NCBI GenBank assembly: GCA_021234155.1
Contig: JAJEKV010000008.1
Location: 7,404,445 to 7,468,444, forward strand
Reading direction: 5' to 3'
Length of the DNA: 64,000 nt
Source: Isoetes taiwanensis
Lineage: Eukaryota > Streptophyta > Lycopodiopsida > Isoetales > Isoetaceae
The notes under the pieces are model-generated. The model was given only the letters and a program-made list of their open reading frames with translations, was not told the origin of the DNA and ran no database searches. Made by a program: the position numbers and the translations under genes. Shown here piece after piece: positions 25,195-37,293 of the stretch (positions are counted from its first letter, which is position 1; each line of letters begins with the position of its first letter).

Positions 25195-25518
25195 ATGGAG
25201 ACTGATCCGGAACCAGTTGTTGGCGTGGACGAGCCTGTTGTGTCCTTGCCTGAATCTTTCATTTCATCGGCCATAGAGGCATCCCATCCCGACCCTGTTG
25301 TGTTTTCAGCTGAACCAGAGGCAGCATTCTCCGCTCAGGAGTTTGTTAATAATGTTATTCAGGTTGGGACTGAGGCGCATAGGATTGCGGCATCATTGGG
25401 TTTGCTTAGGCAGCCGCTTAGGGCGTTCTATATGTCTATTGACAGTGCTATATCTGTTGTGGAGTGGGAGCACTTGGGTGTGCCTGTTCTGAATTGCATG
25501 TATTACGTTCTCATATGA
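25195..25518 (+). CDS. Hypothetical acidic ORF downstream of the HUH Rep region
   Basis: A 107-residue frame begins MetDPEPVVG; its first half is acidic and Pro/Val-rich, its second half reads FVNNVIQVGTEAHRIAASLG. The start lies 6 bp after a good 3' splice site (TTGTATAGTTGCAG), so it may be a second exon of the upstream gene rather than a separate gene. A related-looking short piece with QEHLGVGELN follows another acceptor at about 25675. No known domain. Confidence 0.35.
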   Translation: METDPEPVVGVDEPVVSLPESFISSAIEASHPDPVVFSAEPEAAFSAQEFVNNVIQVGTEAHRIAASLGLLRQPLRAFYMSIDSAISVVEWEHLGVPVLNCMYYVLI

Positions 25519-26042
25519 GCCTTGCAAGAGCATTACTTGTGCAGGAAATATGGCAATTAGATGCGGTCATAAGGCATGCACAGAGTGGCTCGGCTATGAA
25601 CTGATTTATTTCTATGTTTATGTTTTGTTAGTTCATGAACCTTGATCTGGATTTGTGTTGTAGTGCTTGCAGGAGCACCTTGGTGTTGGGGAGCTCAACT
25701 TCGTTCACCTGGTTGAGTGTCCTTCAACATTGTAAAGTTTCTTTTGAGTTATTAATGTATAGGTGTGGTTATGTTGGTTATGGGAAATGTGAGCAAGCTG
25801 AATTTGGTTAAGGGCAATTATGTTATGGGGTGGATTGTTATTGATATTTCATTGTGTAAAGTAATGGGCCTAACTTGTTTGATATGTTAGCGGGCTTCGG
25901 CCCCTGGGTGTGGGATGCCTGGTATGCTTGGATGAGCATGGGAATTTATACTAGGTTCGACTCCCCAGGCTCATTGTAATTTATGTGGTGGTTGCTGCTT
26001 CAATCATTTGTGAACGAAATTATGGTTGTGGGATTCATCATT

Positions 26043-26286
26043 GGGCGAAATTTGAAATGGTATTTTTATAAGGCGAGGTTTTGAAATGGTTAATATTCTA
26101 AGGGGTAGGCCAAACAGAAGGGATTTGACCCCATCTTGACTTCAATTCGAGGGCTGGAATTTGATGAGGTGGAATATGTGGTGCAATATGCTTGCATCCA
26201 ATGGTCAAAAAAAATTTAATACACCCCAAATGATTATGGTTGCCATGGTGTGAAGTGAAAAAGTGGCATTAGCATAATAGAGTAAT
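26043..26286 (+). repeat. Right direct repeats flanking the HUH Rep region
   Basis: Contains R2' (26043-26092) and R1' (26247-26286). R1' is itself inside a small tandem duplication of ATGATTATGGTTGC (26229 and 26289). Confidence 0.8.
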
Positions 26287-26299
26287 GATGATTATGGTT

Positions 26300-29160
26300 G
26301 CTAGAACAATATTTGATCCTACCATCTTGCAACCAGTACCAAAACTTCCTGTTGATCATGCCACCTGGGCAGCAGACATTGAATGGTTTATTTTTCGACA
26401 GACTTTAAACGATTTATTTTTTTGGTAATTATAGTTCTGGGGGTTATGAATAGTATTAAGCCGTGTGATTCTATATTTTGGTGTGTGATTTTATGTTTTG
26501 GTATGGAACCTAACTGAATTACAAATGTCGATATTCTATGATGTAACGGTCATTGCATGCATTCAAATTTGGGGTAGTACTCTTGCTCCAAAATGTAACC
26601 ATCATGATGATGTTTCTGCATTTACAACATGGAAAACAGAGAACATAACAAATGCTATTATCACAAATATTGCATGAAAGTATGTAGATGCGTTCTGTCT
26701 TGATCATGTTCAACATCATTTTTAAACTGAGCTTTCCAACGCATGTTGTTTCACACAAAACACAGAGAATACGGCCATGTTCCTAGTCAGCTATAAAATT
26801 TTACCTATTTTGCTGGTGTTTGGGACAATTAAATATTGCGTATTTCAAAAATACACACCTAGCATCATTTGTGTGTGCTTCAATATCCTTATCAATTGCA
26901 CTAGAGATGGCAATTTTCTATGGGTGCATGCATGATAAAATAGGAGAAAAAGATTAATACGAGAAAATAGAATGCTTTACATTCATGCACAAACCAAAAT
27001 AGATTTAATAAGCAAATCATACCTGGATCCTGCAACAGCAACATGTTCTTGCTCTTACAACCTAGGTACATTCATACTTCCAAAATCATGCCTTTCTTTC
27101 CATATAAAGCTTCTTACCTTACTAAAGAAGCTTACTCACATCGTCATTCCCTATATCTTTTCTGCAATGCTTCTGTGGAATAAGAAATATGGTTGCATTG
27201 AACGTGCACTCAGGCCAGTGGAAGCCTATCATTGTCAACCTGTGAAGTCAAGCTTCTATGGAAAATGTAGTACTGCACGGTAGATTATTCAGCACACCTG
27301 CTAATCCTCCAGCTCGAAAGGATAAGGTTTCTTGGTATTATCAAAACGATTTTGCCATGAATGCCACAGCTGACAGGTTCCTTGCAAATAACACCGATTA
27401 AGATTTAATCAAGTCTGTGCAACTAAACTAAAAAACAGTTAGCAGCATCAGATATCACCTTACCATAATGAGTTATGATGCCTTTTGAAATGGCCACCTT
27501 TTGTTCATGTTCATGTCCATGGACACAAAGCTCCGCTTGAACCACTTGCTATGACATGTAAAATGTAACACAGCACACATGCATTGAATAAACCAAAAGC
27601 ACCATAAACCCTGCAAGGAGAAAAAAGAGCTCACACGACACAACTTGTGAAGACATGGAGGAACATTCAATCAGAGCTCTTTAGATTCCAGTATTAAGTT
27701 TCTTAAAGATGTAACTTGAATACTGTAGGAAAAAGAGAGCAACACTGAGGAACTAATATCTCCTCTACTAATATGTCAATGCATGGACATCACTCAGATA
27801 GGAGGAAGCTAACCCTTGCCATGATCTCCAACAAAGCTACAACGTCAAAACACGGCTATGGCAATTTACAATCGGACTAAGTCACTAAGCTTGAGTCTGA
27901 AGGACTTACTTGTCCAATGCATAGAAGACGTCCGCTTCCTTGTTAAGGAGCCAACCATATTCTCACTCTTAACCTTCAGGACACTCCAACTTAACATCTA
28001 AGCTGTGAGAAAAAAGGGTATCTGAACCCCATAGAAATTGCTGCAAATGAATAACATTGTTATGATTTGCTTGTCTAATTTTTGAATTCAAATTCTATTT
28101 CTACATCCTTTCCTCCAGAGCTTGGATCAAACGACCTATATCAGTGATCAAATCCCAAGAACTTCAACATCCTAAATCGAACCCGCATTTATCCTCAAAC
28201 AATATATCAACACAGTGCAACATAAGCAAAACTTACAGAGAGAAGATTTCGTTAGGATTTTATTTCAAAACACATTTTCCACATGCTTCCCTAGGAAGCC
28301 AGTCCTTGGGAATGCCCTTGATCTATCGTAACCAGTACAACAAAAGTTCAGATTGCCATTACAAGGCTCTGCGTATGGATGTCTTTCATCCACCTTGCTG
28401 CTATTCATGCAAACAGATGCTTAGACAAAAGCCCTAGAAAACACGTAAATTCTTGAGCTAAATGATGGATGTTGCTATGGTTAAAGGGTTGTTTTCCAAA
28501 ATGCAAGGTTTGTCCTTGGAGCATATTTGTTGATGCTTTGAGTCCATCTACCTATTCCACCGTGGAAACTGGAAAATAAATTCCATATCAAAGATGACAT
28601 GACCCTAGCTTGCATTGCATGCCACAGCGGACAGGTTCCTTGCAAATAACACCGGTTATAGGCTAAAAAACAGTTAGAAGCATCAGATATCACCTTACCA
28701 TAATGAGTTATGATGCCTTTTGAATTGGCCACTTTTGTTCATGTTCATGTCCATGGACACAAAGATCCGCTTGAACCACTTGCTATGACATGTAAAATGT
28801 AACAGAGCACACTTGCATTGAATAAATCAAAGGCACCATAAACCCTGCAAGGAGAAACAAGAGCTCAGATTTCATGACACAACTTGTAAAGACATGGGGG
28901 AACATTCAATCAGAGCTCTTTAGACTCTAGTCTTAAGTTTCTTAAAGACGTAACTTGAATATTGTAGGAAAAAGAGAGTAACACTAATCTGTCTATGCCT
29001 GCATAAAAATACAATTATGGCATGCACAAAGCCCTCCATACTGGCAGAAAAACGTGGTAGAAGCACCCTTACATACTTGCTTCTACATCCAATTGGATCT
29101 CTTGACCAATAATGCACTCATGGATCCACCTGCCATGCTCTAAGGATCTGATATTTCCAC
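26300..29160. repeat. Intergenic DNA with a 370-bp direct duplication
   Basis: 27360-27750 and 28615-28985 are near-identical in the same orientation (shared phrases GACAGGTTCCTTGCAAATAA, CATGTCCATGGACACAAAG, AACATTCAATCAGAGCTC). Arm 2 lacks about 35 bp. The space between and around them shows no supported gene. Confidence 0.8.
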
Positions 29161-29164
29161 AAGC

Positions 29165-30180
29165 CTATAAGATGCCGACATAAGTGGCTCTAAGAGGCTT
29201 GATGTGTTCGTAAAGAATCTCCTCATAACATTGTAAGGCAAGCATGCCTTTGCCATTCCCTGTATGTCCAATAATCATTACATTCCATGAAACCCCATCT
29301 TTGCATGATAATTTATCAAACGCTTCAAGGGCCTCGCCTAAGCTTCCACAGTTGGTATACATATTTATAAGGGTGTTTCTTATCACACTGTCAGATTGTA
29401 GGTCAGCTTCCAGGATCCGTTGATGGACATATCTTCCATCTTCTAAAGAATCAACACAGCCAACACGTTTTCAAAACGCCCAAGAATGTGACTTTAGCTG
29501 TCTTCATGCCTTGTCTTTGCATGTTGTTGTAACATGTAATGCAAAAGGGCCAAACCTATTCTGGGCATATCCTACAAACACAGCATTTCAAGATACAACA
29601 TTTATGTTCTGAAGGCTGCTGAAGACCTTGCATGCCTCTTGCAAACTTCCACATTTTGCATACATATCAATAAGGGTATTACCGACAGGAATGTCCATCT
29701 CAATTCCCATTTCTAATATCATTTGATGGATGTGCCTACACTGGCTTATAGCTTCATTCCTGCAACATACTAAGGAAACACCTTCCATTACCAATCTATA
29801 ACTACCAGTATCACTTAAGGCGCATGCCCCTTTAAGCTCCATAATCAGAATTGACTCCATAATTAATGGTTTTCTGGTTGTACTGTTGTGTAGTTTCAAT
29901 ACTTCTACATGCTTTCAAAATATTCAAGAACGTGACTTGATTCAATTGAATTTCCTCATGTTGCATGTCCTCAAGACATTTGAAAGCACGAACTCCTCTA
30001 AAATACCAAACATATCCTGCAACCATTATGTTCCATGGAAAATGTGGCATGCATCTTCTAAACTGCCACGGTTGATATACATATCAGCAAGTGTATTCCC
30101 AACAACCTTAACCCTCTCAAATCCATTTTCCATCACCTGCTTATGGGTCCACCACCCATGGTTCAGGTAAAGACTGAGGC
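29165..30180 (-). pseudogene. PPR protein fragment, arm B
   Basis: Minus-strand duplicate of the arm A PPR piece, slightly more complete. Pieces are NTLINMYTNCGSLGEALEAF (29165-29386), DMYAKCGSLQEACKVF (29588-29899) and MPHFPWNIMVAGYVWY with FLNILKACRSIE (29832-30050). Each 30-36 residue block fits PPR helices A and B. Frameshifts separate the blocks, so no full protein is encoded. The gene presumably died before the duplication, since both arms share most breaks. Confidence 0.8.
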
Positions 30181-32312
30181 AAGTGTCAGTTCGCTTCCAC
30201 AATTCCCTCTTTTACTTGGTATGATAGCTCAAATAGTGAATCGTACTACTGATATGGAGACTATAATTGGGCTTGATTTAAAATAAAAGACAAGTACAAA
30301 GACATGCCCAAATTCTCTCCATGCAGGCAGAATGCACAGTAAAGTCTGACTGCATGACCGGGTAGAATGGTCGCCATTGCCATCTCGAATTCTAACCTAA
30401 GGCAAGGCGCATAGAAGGTCTGAATACATCCTAATCGAACCCAAGACTATGAACCAAGAGTACACGGCGTAGCTTCGATTAGGAAAGTTTGGCTGACATG
30501 GGGGTGGAAGGCAATTAAGTTTAGGTGACGTGGGTGCCCACATGGACAGCTAGAATTGCACAAAATCGTGCATCTCGGGTTAGGCAAGCCTGCTAAAAAT
30601 ATTACTTGCATTTCTTTCCTTCCTTGCTTGCTTGACTTTGGCATCTGCTTCAAAGTGGCTTCAAAGCGTCTTGTGACCATATAAGCTGCCATAGCCATTT
30701 GCCTGCTCTAGCTCTACTTCCAAATTTTTCATTCAAAGGCATATTTTTCTGCTCAAAGGCATCATCTAGGGTCAGCTTTGGATGCATGCCCTTAGCATTG
30801 TACGAAAAGGAAACCATGAATAACATTATGCTAATGAAATTCTTCCACCTTCAATGTGAGAGCATTTGCAGTACCACACTCGCTCAGAATGGATGGCAGC
30901 TTTACTGCCGATGGAAGTGTCTGCAACTAAAGCAGTCGATGCTGAACTGGAAGCCTATCAACAATATCACGAGCTTCTGAATGCGAACCTCCATTTCTTA
31001 CAATGATCTGGGCAGCATGCTCTATCACATTGAAAGAAATAAAAGCCTCAAACATCAAACTGTGTATATGGCCCCCCCCCTGCCATATAAGAGATATTTA
31101 AAAGAAAGCAGAGGAGACCATGTGAACCACAACATCAGTTCGGGGGCACCTTGTCGCTTTATGACATATAAAGAAACGCATCATCCGTTTAAGCATGCTA
31201 GTAATATTAGAACACTCAATAATAGGAGAAATGTGCAACCCCTCGCTGCAGCCAAACCTTGTCCATCCAAATGCGTTATCCTTGTTTTCTTCTTTTTGCC
31301 ATTATCAAAATAGAACACTAACCAGATGAAGCACAGTTTCTGAACGCGATAGATGCATGAAGCTTGAAGGTTACAGAGACATCATTTTGCATAAGCTACC
31401 CCGTCAAATATAATGTTTAAGCATCTGAATATAAATTACATAACCTCATATACCCTTTAGGTGTAATAGTGAAGCAAAGACGGCATGGCTTCCTTCCTTA
31501 CGCTGAGGCCTTTTACAAAAAAACCATTCTATGTGGAGCTAACAGAAATGGTGCTTTCTATAGATGAATAGACATTAATCTGAGGAACCATAAATTTTCT
31601 CCAATAAATCTTGCCCTTGGTACTTGAGTCGTGAAGGAAAAGCAGTAGAGGTTGATCTGATAATAACATAAGTCCTACCAAAGACCAAGCAGCATTCTAA
31701 TAAGAAACTATTACATGAGAGCCATAGATAATGTTGGGTGCTCGATTATCTAAGGTATTGAAAGCTGGGAGTATGCTAGAACTATCAATTAAGTTCATAA
31801 ATCATGATGACTGCAAATCCTTGTTAAAACCAGAAAGAAAGCTGACCTGATAGATGGCAATTCTTCCTGCTGCAATCACGGTTCCGCCAGCCAAAAAATC
31901 TGAAGCGCGCATCTCATAATCCCCCATTCAACAGGGGCGCAATTCTAGAAATGGAAGACGACACTAACAATGCAGATCTTGCAGAAGTGGGAAATCTGCT
32001 CCCGCCAGTAAAGGCCTTCGATCCTTCTCACAGCTTCTATTAGCCTGCCTCTGCCGCAATGGAATGATGTTTCAGAGAACCTTAAGACAAGAGACAAGCT
32101 CTTTGCAATATAGCAAGGGTTTCTCTTTGAAGCATCAGCACAACAATAAGGTCCTCCAAGAACAATCATCCCCAGACACATTGGAACCCGGTCCTTCTGA
32201 GCTAATCGTGAGGGAAAAAGAAGAAGAAGAGGTCAATCGCAGCGTAAATTAAAAACTCTAAAACAGAGGGACACACACTCTGCATTAACTTTTTACGATT
32301 CGCATTGCATAT

Positions 32313-32353
32313 CTCCCACAGGAATAACTATAGAGTGTCGAATGCATATAAAT
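32313..32353 (+). promoter_or_regulatory. U6 promoter, copy B: USE-like box and TATA box
   Basis: TCTCCCACAGG followed by TATAAAT (32347-32353) repeats the copy A arrangement, with TATA 30 bp upstream of the RNA start and the same USE-TATA spacing. Confidence 0.75.
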
Positions 32354-32376
32354 TACACAATTTTGGAAATTTCAAT

Positions 32377-32394
32377 GTCCTTCGGGACATCCGA

Positions 32395-32426
<32 letters not shown>

Positions 32427-32475
32427 GGCCCCTGCTCAAGATGACACGCATAAATCGAGAAATGGTCCAAATTTT
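32377..32475 (+). ncRNA. U6: U6 spliceosomal snRNA (copy B), variant internal stem-loop
   Basis: Second U6 gene, 99 nt, in arm B of the duplication. It keeps the 5' stem-loop (GTCC-TTCG-GGAC), ACAGAGA and AGC elements and the 3' end with a T run (32472-32478). Compared with copy A the internal stem-loop reads CCCCTGCTCAAGATG: one G-to-T change and one lost G. This weakens the catalytic internal stem-loop, so this copy is probably impaired or a young pseudogene although its promoter is intact. Confidence 0.85.
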
Positions 32476-32900
32476 TTTCCCACCGCTCCGATTCTTCTTT
32501 TGCTAAATTTTAAGCTTTTTTCGCAGATATTCCCACCATTAATTAACTGTTCTTTTGCCAATTTTTTTTTATTTTTTTAGCAGGGTTGCCTATCCCCCCC
32601 GCCCACTTTCCTGCGTTCTGAGCTATGCCACGTGTCCCCGCCCCGTCATTTTTTTTTATTTTCTAGCCGTCCGATTGCATAAATCGAGAAATGGTCCAAA
32701 TTTTTTTCCCACCGCTCCGATTCTTCTTTTGCTAAATTTTAAGCTTTTTTCGCAGATATTCCCACCATTAATTAACTGTTCTTTTGCCAATTTTTTTTTA
32801 TTTTTTTAGCAGGGTTGCCTAACCCCCCCGCCCACTTTCCTGCGTTCTGAGCTATGCCACGTGTCCCCGCCGTCGCCATTTTTTTTTTTTCTTTATTTTA
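32448..32900 (+). repeat. 229-bp tandem duplication of the U6 3' end and flank
   Basis: The segment starting GCATAAATCGAGAAATGG (the last part of U6 copy B) repeats at 32677 with a period of 229 bp. The second unit holds only about 30 nt of U6 plus flank, so it is not a gene. Confidence 0.88.
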
Positions 32901-34094
32901 CGATCGTAGGGTCGTGGAAATTAGAAAAGCAAGTATTTACCTCAGGAGAGGTTTTCTTTCTTTTCTTCCGCCGTTTAGGGCAAGTGCACGATTCAGCGGC
33001 CGTGTTTGGGATGCTGTTCCTTTTGGAAGTTCTTTGCCATGAAACCCAATCCGCTCCAGCGAGTTCATTACGCTCCACCAACCCAATCCGCTCCAATGAG
33101 TTCATTCTCCGCTCCAATCCGACCCATAGCCTCGCCATAGCCATCCTTTGACCTAGATTTTTCATGTTTTTGCTTCTTTGCTCTTGATCGGAGATTTGAA
33201 ACCCAATCCTTCGAGTTTTTATTTCCATTTCTTCCTTTCTTACGCTTAGGCTGTGCTAAGGTCGCATTCTGTCGGATTTGAAGCGGGATCTTTTCGGTTA
33301 TGGAGTGGCTTCAATCAAGGTCACCGATTCTGATTTCTAATAGGTCGCGATGACCAATAGATCCGCAAGTTCAAAAGCTAGACCTTATTTATCATAGGAG
33401 GTCTTGTGTTCATCATAGCCACCTCCTTCCGTGTTGAGCTAGGATATCCTAAGCCAAATCCTATGGAAGTTATGAATGGCTGTTTATTCCTAGATTAAAT
33501 GGAAGTGGTTCAATTTGCATTGGCCATCTCTTTCTTTGGGTGCAATGATTATATTGTGCGGATTTAAACCACAACAAGGAACATATCACAGTCTAACCAA
33601 GGAATAAAGGTATGTATTTCGACTAAACCATGCATGTTTGGACACTTTTGCATCAATGATATTATTGTCCTTGTAAGATGTATGGCCAGAAGCTAGCCTC
33701 CATGTTGTTGTTGACCTCTATTGCCTTCATATAATGCACAGTAGTTAACAGATGTTGTGAAATATTTTGCAATTATTTATCGTGCCAGCTGGATAGCTAT
33801 GATCTTTATGCTCCGCTTGTTAAAAAATTTGCTCATCATGTAGGCTTGATGGTCTAACTCTAAGCTTGTAGTGTTAGCTCTTTTTATTTTTAAGTACGGT
33901 AAAAACTTGCAAATTCAACATGGCTGCAAGTTCACGATTTGTTATCAAGGTTCTTCCTGTTGCTATGCAATTATTGATCAAACCTTTTTTTGTCCTATGT
34001 GGAACAGGATGGCTACAGATACTACTTCCTGGAGAGTGCATCATCATTGTTCGTGGCTTTTCTGATCAATATGTTTTGTTATTTCTGTAAACAG

Positions 34095-35230
34095 ACAATT
34101 TGTACCAAATAATGACCTATCTGATGAAGACAGAAAAGCGTGTGAAGACTTAGACTTGAATTACACTCCATTTTTATTGCGGGTAAGTTCTTTGTAGCCT
34201 TTCACTAGAAAATAACCTGTACATATGAAGACAAGATAAAAGAACAGAGACATATGTGGGATATAGTAAAGCATTTGACAAGAGGTCCCATTTTTCAATA
34301 TGTCTATTTGTTTGGGTGTGTGCCTACCTTATGGGCATGTCTCATATTGTTGGCAAAGAATAAAGTACATTTAGCATTAGCTGTCCAGGAAGAGGGTGCA
34401 CCAGTTTGTATGGTGGTTCTAAAGTATATAGTATACTCATGTAAGATTTGCTGAATATAGATGTCCGATGAGTGATGGATTTATAAGGCCTATTCCTTTC
34501 CTAGGCTTAGAGAATTACAGTGCATTTTGGGTCCTTGCTTATTTGGAAGGCTGGAGGTGAAGGATACTAATAATCTGGCATGGCTCACTGTATATAAGAT
34601 CCAGTTCTAAAGAGCAGAGTGGTCACTAATTTTGTAGGTCTTCTCATTCAATAGCAATTTTAGTTCATTGGGTGAAGACTTGTCTCGCCTTCTCTGCTCC
34701 CTCTTGTATATCATTTTCTATTATTGACTATTCTCATCTTACTTTTTGTGATGCATATTCTTTTGAGGAAACAAGACTTTCCAGCATGACTTAGACGAAT
34801 CTATAATCCGTCCCTAATACATCTTCCCACCTGTTCAGTATACACTTCATTATGTTGAATTGCTTCTTTACTTGGGTTATCTTCAAATGCAAAGTTCTCT
34901 TGCAATTGTGCAGCCTGATGGTCACAAGATTGAATCCACAGCAAAATCTAGTCTTGTAGAATGTATTTCTGGACTCTATTGGTAACTAAACACAATATAA
35001 TTTGCTAATATAATATTGGATATGGTTAGTTGGGTTGGGTGTTAACTATGTTGTTGCAGATGGTTACAGATATACTGCCCCTATATAACCAACAATTGGC
35101 TTCATTTTATGGTGATTATGATGCATTTGAAGACAAGGGCCATAGGTCTTTGAAGGCACATGAAAGAAGTTTGTCAAATCTGTTCCTGTTGCAGCCCTTG
35201 TTAGATTTTCCGAAACATGATCTATACATG
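34095..35230 (+). other. Possible exons of an unidentified spliced gene
   Basis: Three open pieces have good splice borders: 34095-34182 (QFVPNNDLSDEDRKACEDL, donor GGTAAGT), 34839-34981 (YTLHYVELLLYLGYLQMQ, acceptor CACCTGTTCAG) and 35060-35230 (ATG GTT start, SNLFLLQPLLDFPKHDLY, acceptor TTGTTGCAG). The first two join in phase; the second and third do not and would create a stop. I know no matching family. It may be a decaying gene inside the insertion that splits arm B. Confidence 0.35.
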
Positions 35231-36224
35231 GTAAATAATACACCGATACCGCATCTTTGTTGTTGGGTAAGTTTACTTTCCGGATCATAACTTTTAGTTT
35301 CTTTGTCATATTGTACTAGGTTTGTAAAAAAAAAAGACAAGCTTGAGAAGAAGACCCAATAAAATAAAGAAATCAAGCTTGGCTTGGATTGATATTTTAT
35401 TTGCGGTGCATAGAGCAAATTAAAGAGGAATATGGTTACAAAGCTTGTCAAACCTGGCGGGTTGGATTTATGTATGCACAATGAAATACTTCTCTCTCTT
35501 TGACAGTTACTTATTGAAAATTGGCCTAGCTGAACATATCCCAGAATGTGACAAAAACTATTGAGCTTTCTTGGGTAATGCTAAGGAGCACACGACATAG
35601 TCGTTTCTTTTTCATAAGAGGGCAGCACAATAGTATTTTGCATGACAATCATAAACATCTAGAGACTTCATTTTATCATATTCATATGTGATTTTCTATT
35701 ATGCTTGTAACGAATAATGTCTTATTTGGGGATGTGACTTTCTCCGTTTGGATATGCCCTGAAGCATGAGCAATGCTGCAAGCCTAAAGACAAGCCATTT
35801 TAATAACATTTGCAAGACATTTGGCTCATTTTCAATATCTGGTTGTCATAGTTTCTTGTAAAAGTAAATATATTACATGTAACAAATCTTTATTTGTAGG
35901 CCTGAATTAAAGGGTGCTCTTTGCTGCAAGTCCTTTGAGAATGACAGTCGGCATTCAATGTTATAACTTTTGAGTGATGAAAACCTTTATGGTATGCAAG
36001 TGCTCTTGGAAACGGTTAACCAAATAACAATAAGACTATTACCGCAGAGCCTCATCTTATGATGAGTACCGTTAGAGTAAGTTGATCAAGCAAAGTAGCA
36101 CGACACTTTAGATTGAAGAGATGGTATTTATTTCTAGGTTGATATGATTGCACATATCAAAGGAAACAAGGGACATCAATTGCATATTTTACAAGTAAAA
36201 TTGCACATCCCTGATCTTATACTA

Positions 36225-36244
36225 TCTATCTATCTATCTATCTA
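36225..36244. repeat. (CTAT)n microsatellite
   Basis: Five perfect CTAT units just downstream of the GIY-YIG-like piece. Confidence 0.9.
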
Positions 36245-36258
36245 CGACACGAAACCAA

Positions 36259-36858
36259 TTATTTTCTACCAACACCTGATTTCTCAACATCTTTAGCCAT
36301 TTTCTTATTTGGCTTCCTCATATGTTGTTTCATATGTTTCCAAGGATTTGACGATTGCCCTATATATTTCATCTCCCTCCCCACACATGTAATGCAATAG
36401 ATATAAATAGGTTTCAATATCATGCACTCATTGTCTGCAAAAGCAAAATTTTGCATGTATAAATAATAAAGAAGCTGGTGCTACAGTAAACGAAAAATTA
36501 CATCCTATCATTATCTATGAAAACATTATAAAAAATTATCATTATCATTGTCATTATCATTATCAAACATTATTGTTCAGAAAATTATAATTCAGTTACA
36601 TCAAGTGTTACTAACGTCTGTTGGGCTCGGGAAAAAATCTTTGTTCTCGAAAAGCTCGACCGCAATTACGGGATTAATTTGATATGTAACTTTCTCTATT
36701 GTCATTGGATTTTTTGCCTTATGGTAATGCCCATACATTTGCATTAATCTTGACATCAACTTCTGCGCTTGACTGTTTTGCATCTCCATCAATTCAAATC
36801 CACATTCCATTAACTCGACTAACAATGAATATACATTGTCCCAACCCATACGATGCAT
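36259..36858 (-). pseudogene. GIY-YIG nuclease-like fragment with an unknown upstream piece
   Basis: Minus strand. Downstream piece (36259-36456) reads PIYIYCITC then, ten residues after the IY, KYIGQSSNPWKHMKQHM. That is the two-strand GIY-YIG nuclease core with its following basic helix, although the first Gly is Ile. It follows a good acceptor (TTTTGCTTTTGCAG). The upstream piece (36601-36858) is an 85-residue frame of unknown type. GIY-YIG domains occur in Penelope-like retroelements and homing nucleases; no reverse transcriptase is seen here. The domain is too short to be active. Confidence 0.5.
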
Positions 36859-37293
36859 TGTATTTTATTGAGAATAAAATTGGATTCAAGCATGTATCAG
36901 CTTTCTAGAAGATCCTTCCGCCGATCTTCGAATTACCACGGACGAAAACCCAACGCGAGCCCGAAAACAAAATTTTGAACCCAATGCGAGCCCGAAAACA
37001 AAATTTTGCTCTTCTTTGTTCCTTCTGTGAATATACTAGCACACAATAATATTTTATAAATCTTTCCTTTCCCTCAACCCTGCCCTTCTGCTAGTTCTTT
37101 TTTTTTTTTGGGCGGTTGCCCCTAGGGTGGCAGACCCTCGCTCGGGGTTTCCGGTATTTTCTAAGTATATGCTAGAATATGCCGTATACTGCTCCAAACT
37201 TACTATTGCCTGTAACCTGGCGGTCACCCTTGTTGCTGTGTGGGCATTGTGCAAACCGGCTAGCCGGAAGAAGGAAGGATACATGGAGGCCAT

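Noticed and set aside
25880-25975. tRNA gene
   Set aside because: GCCTGG and CCAGGC could pair, but the enclosed length is about 58 nt and the anticodon arm does not form.
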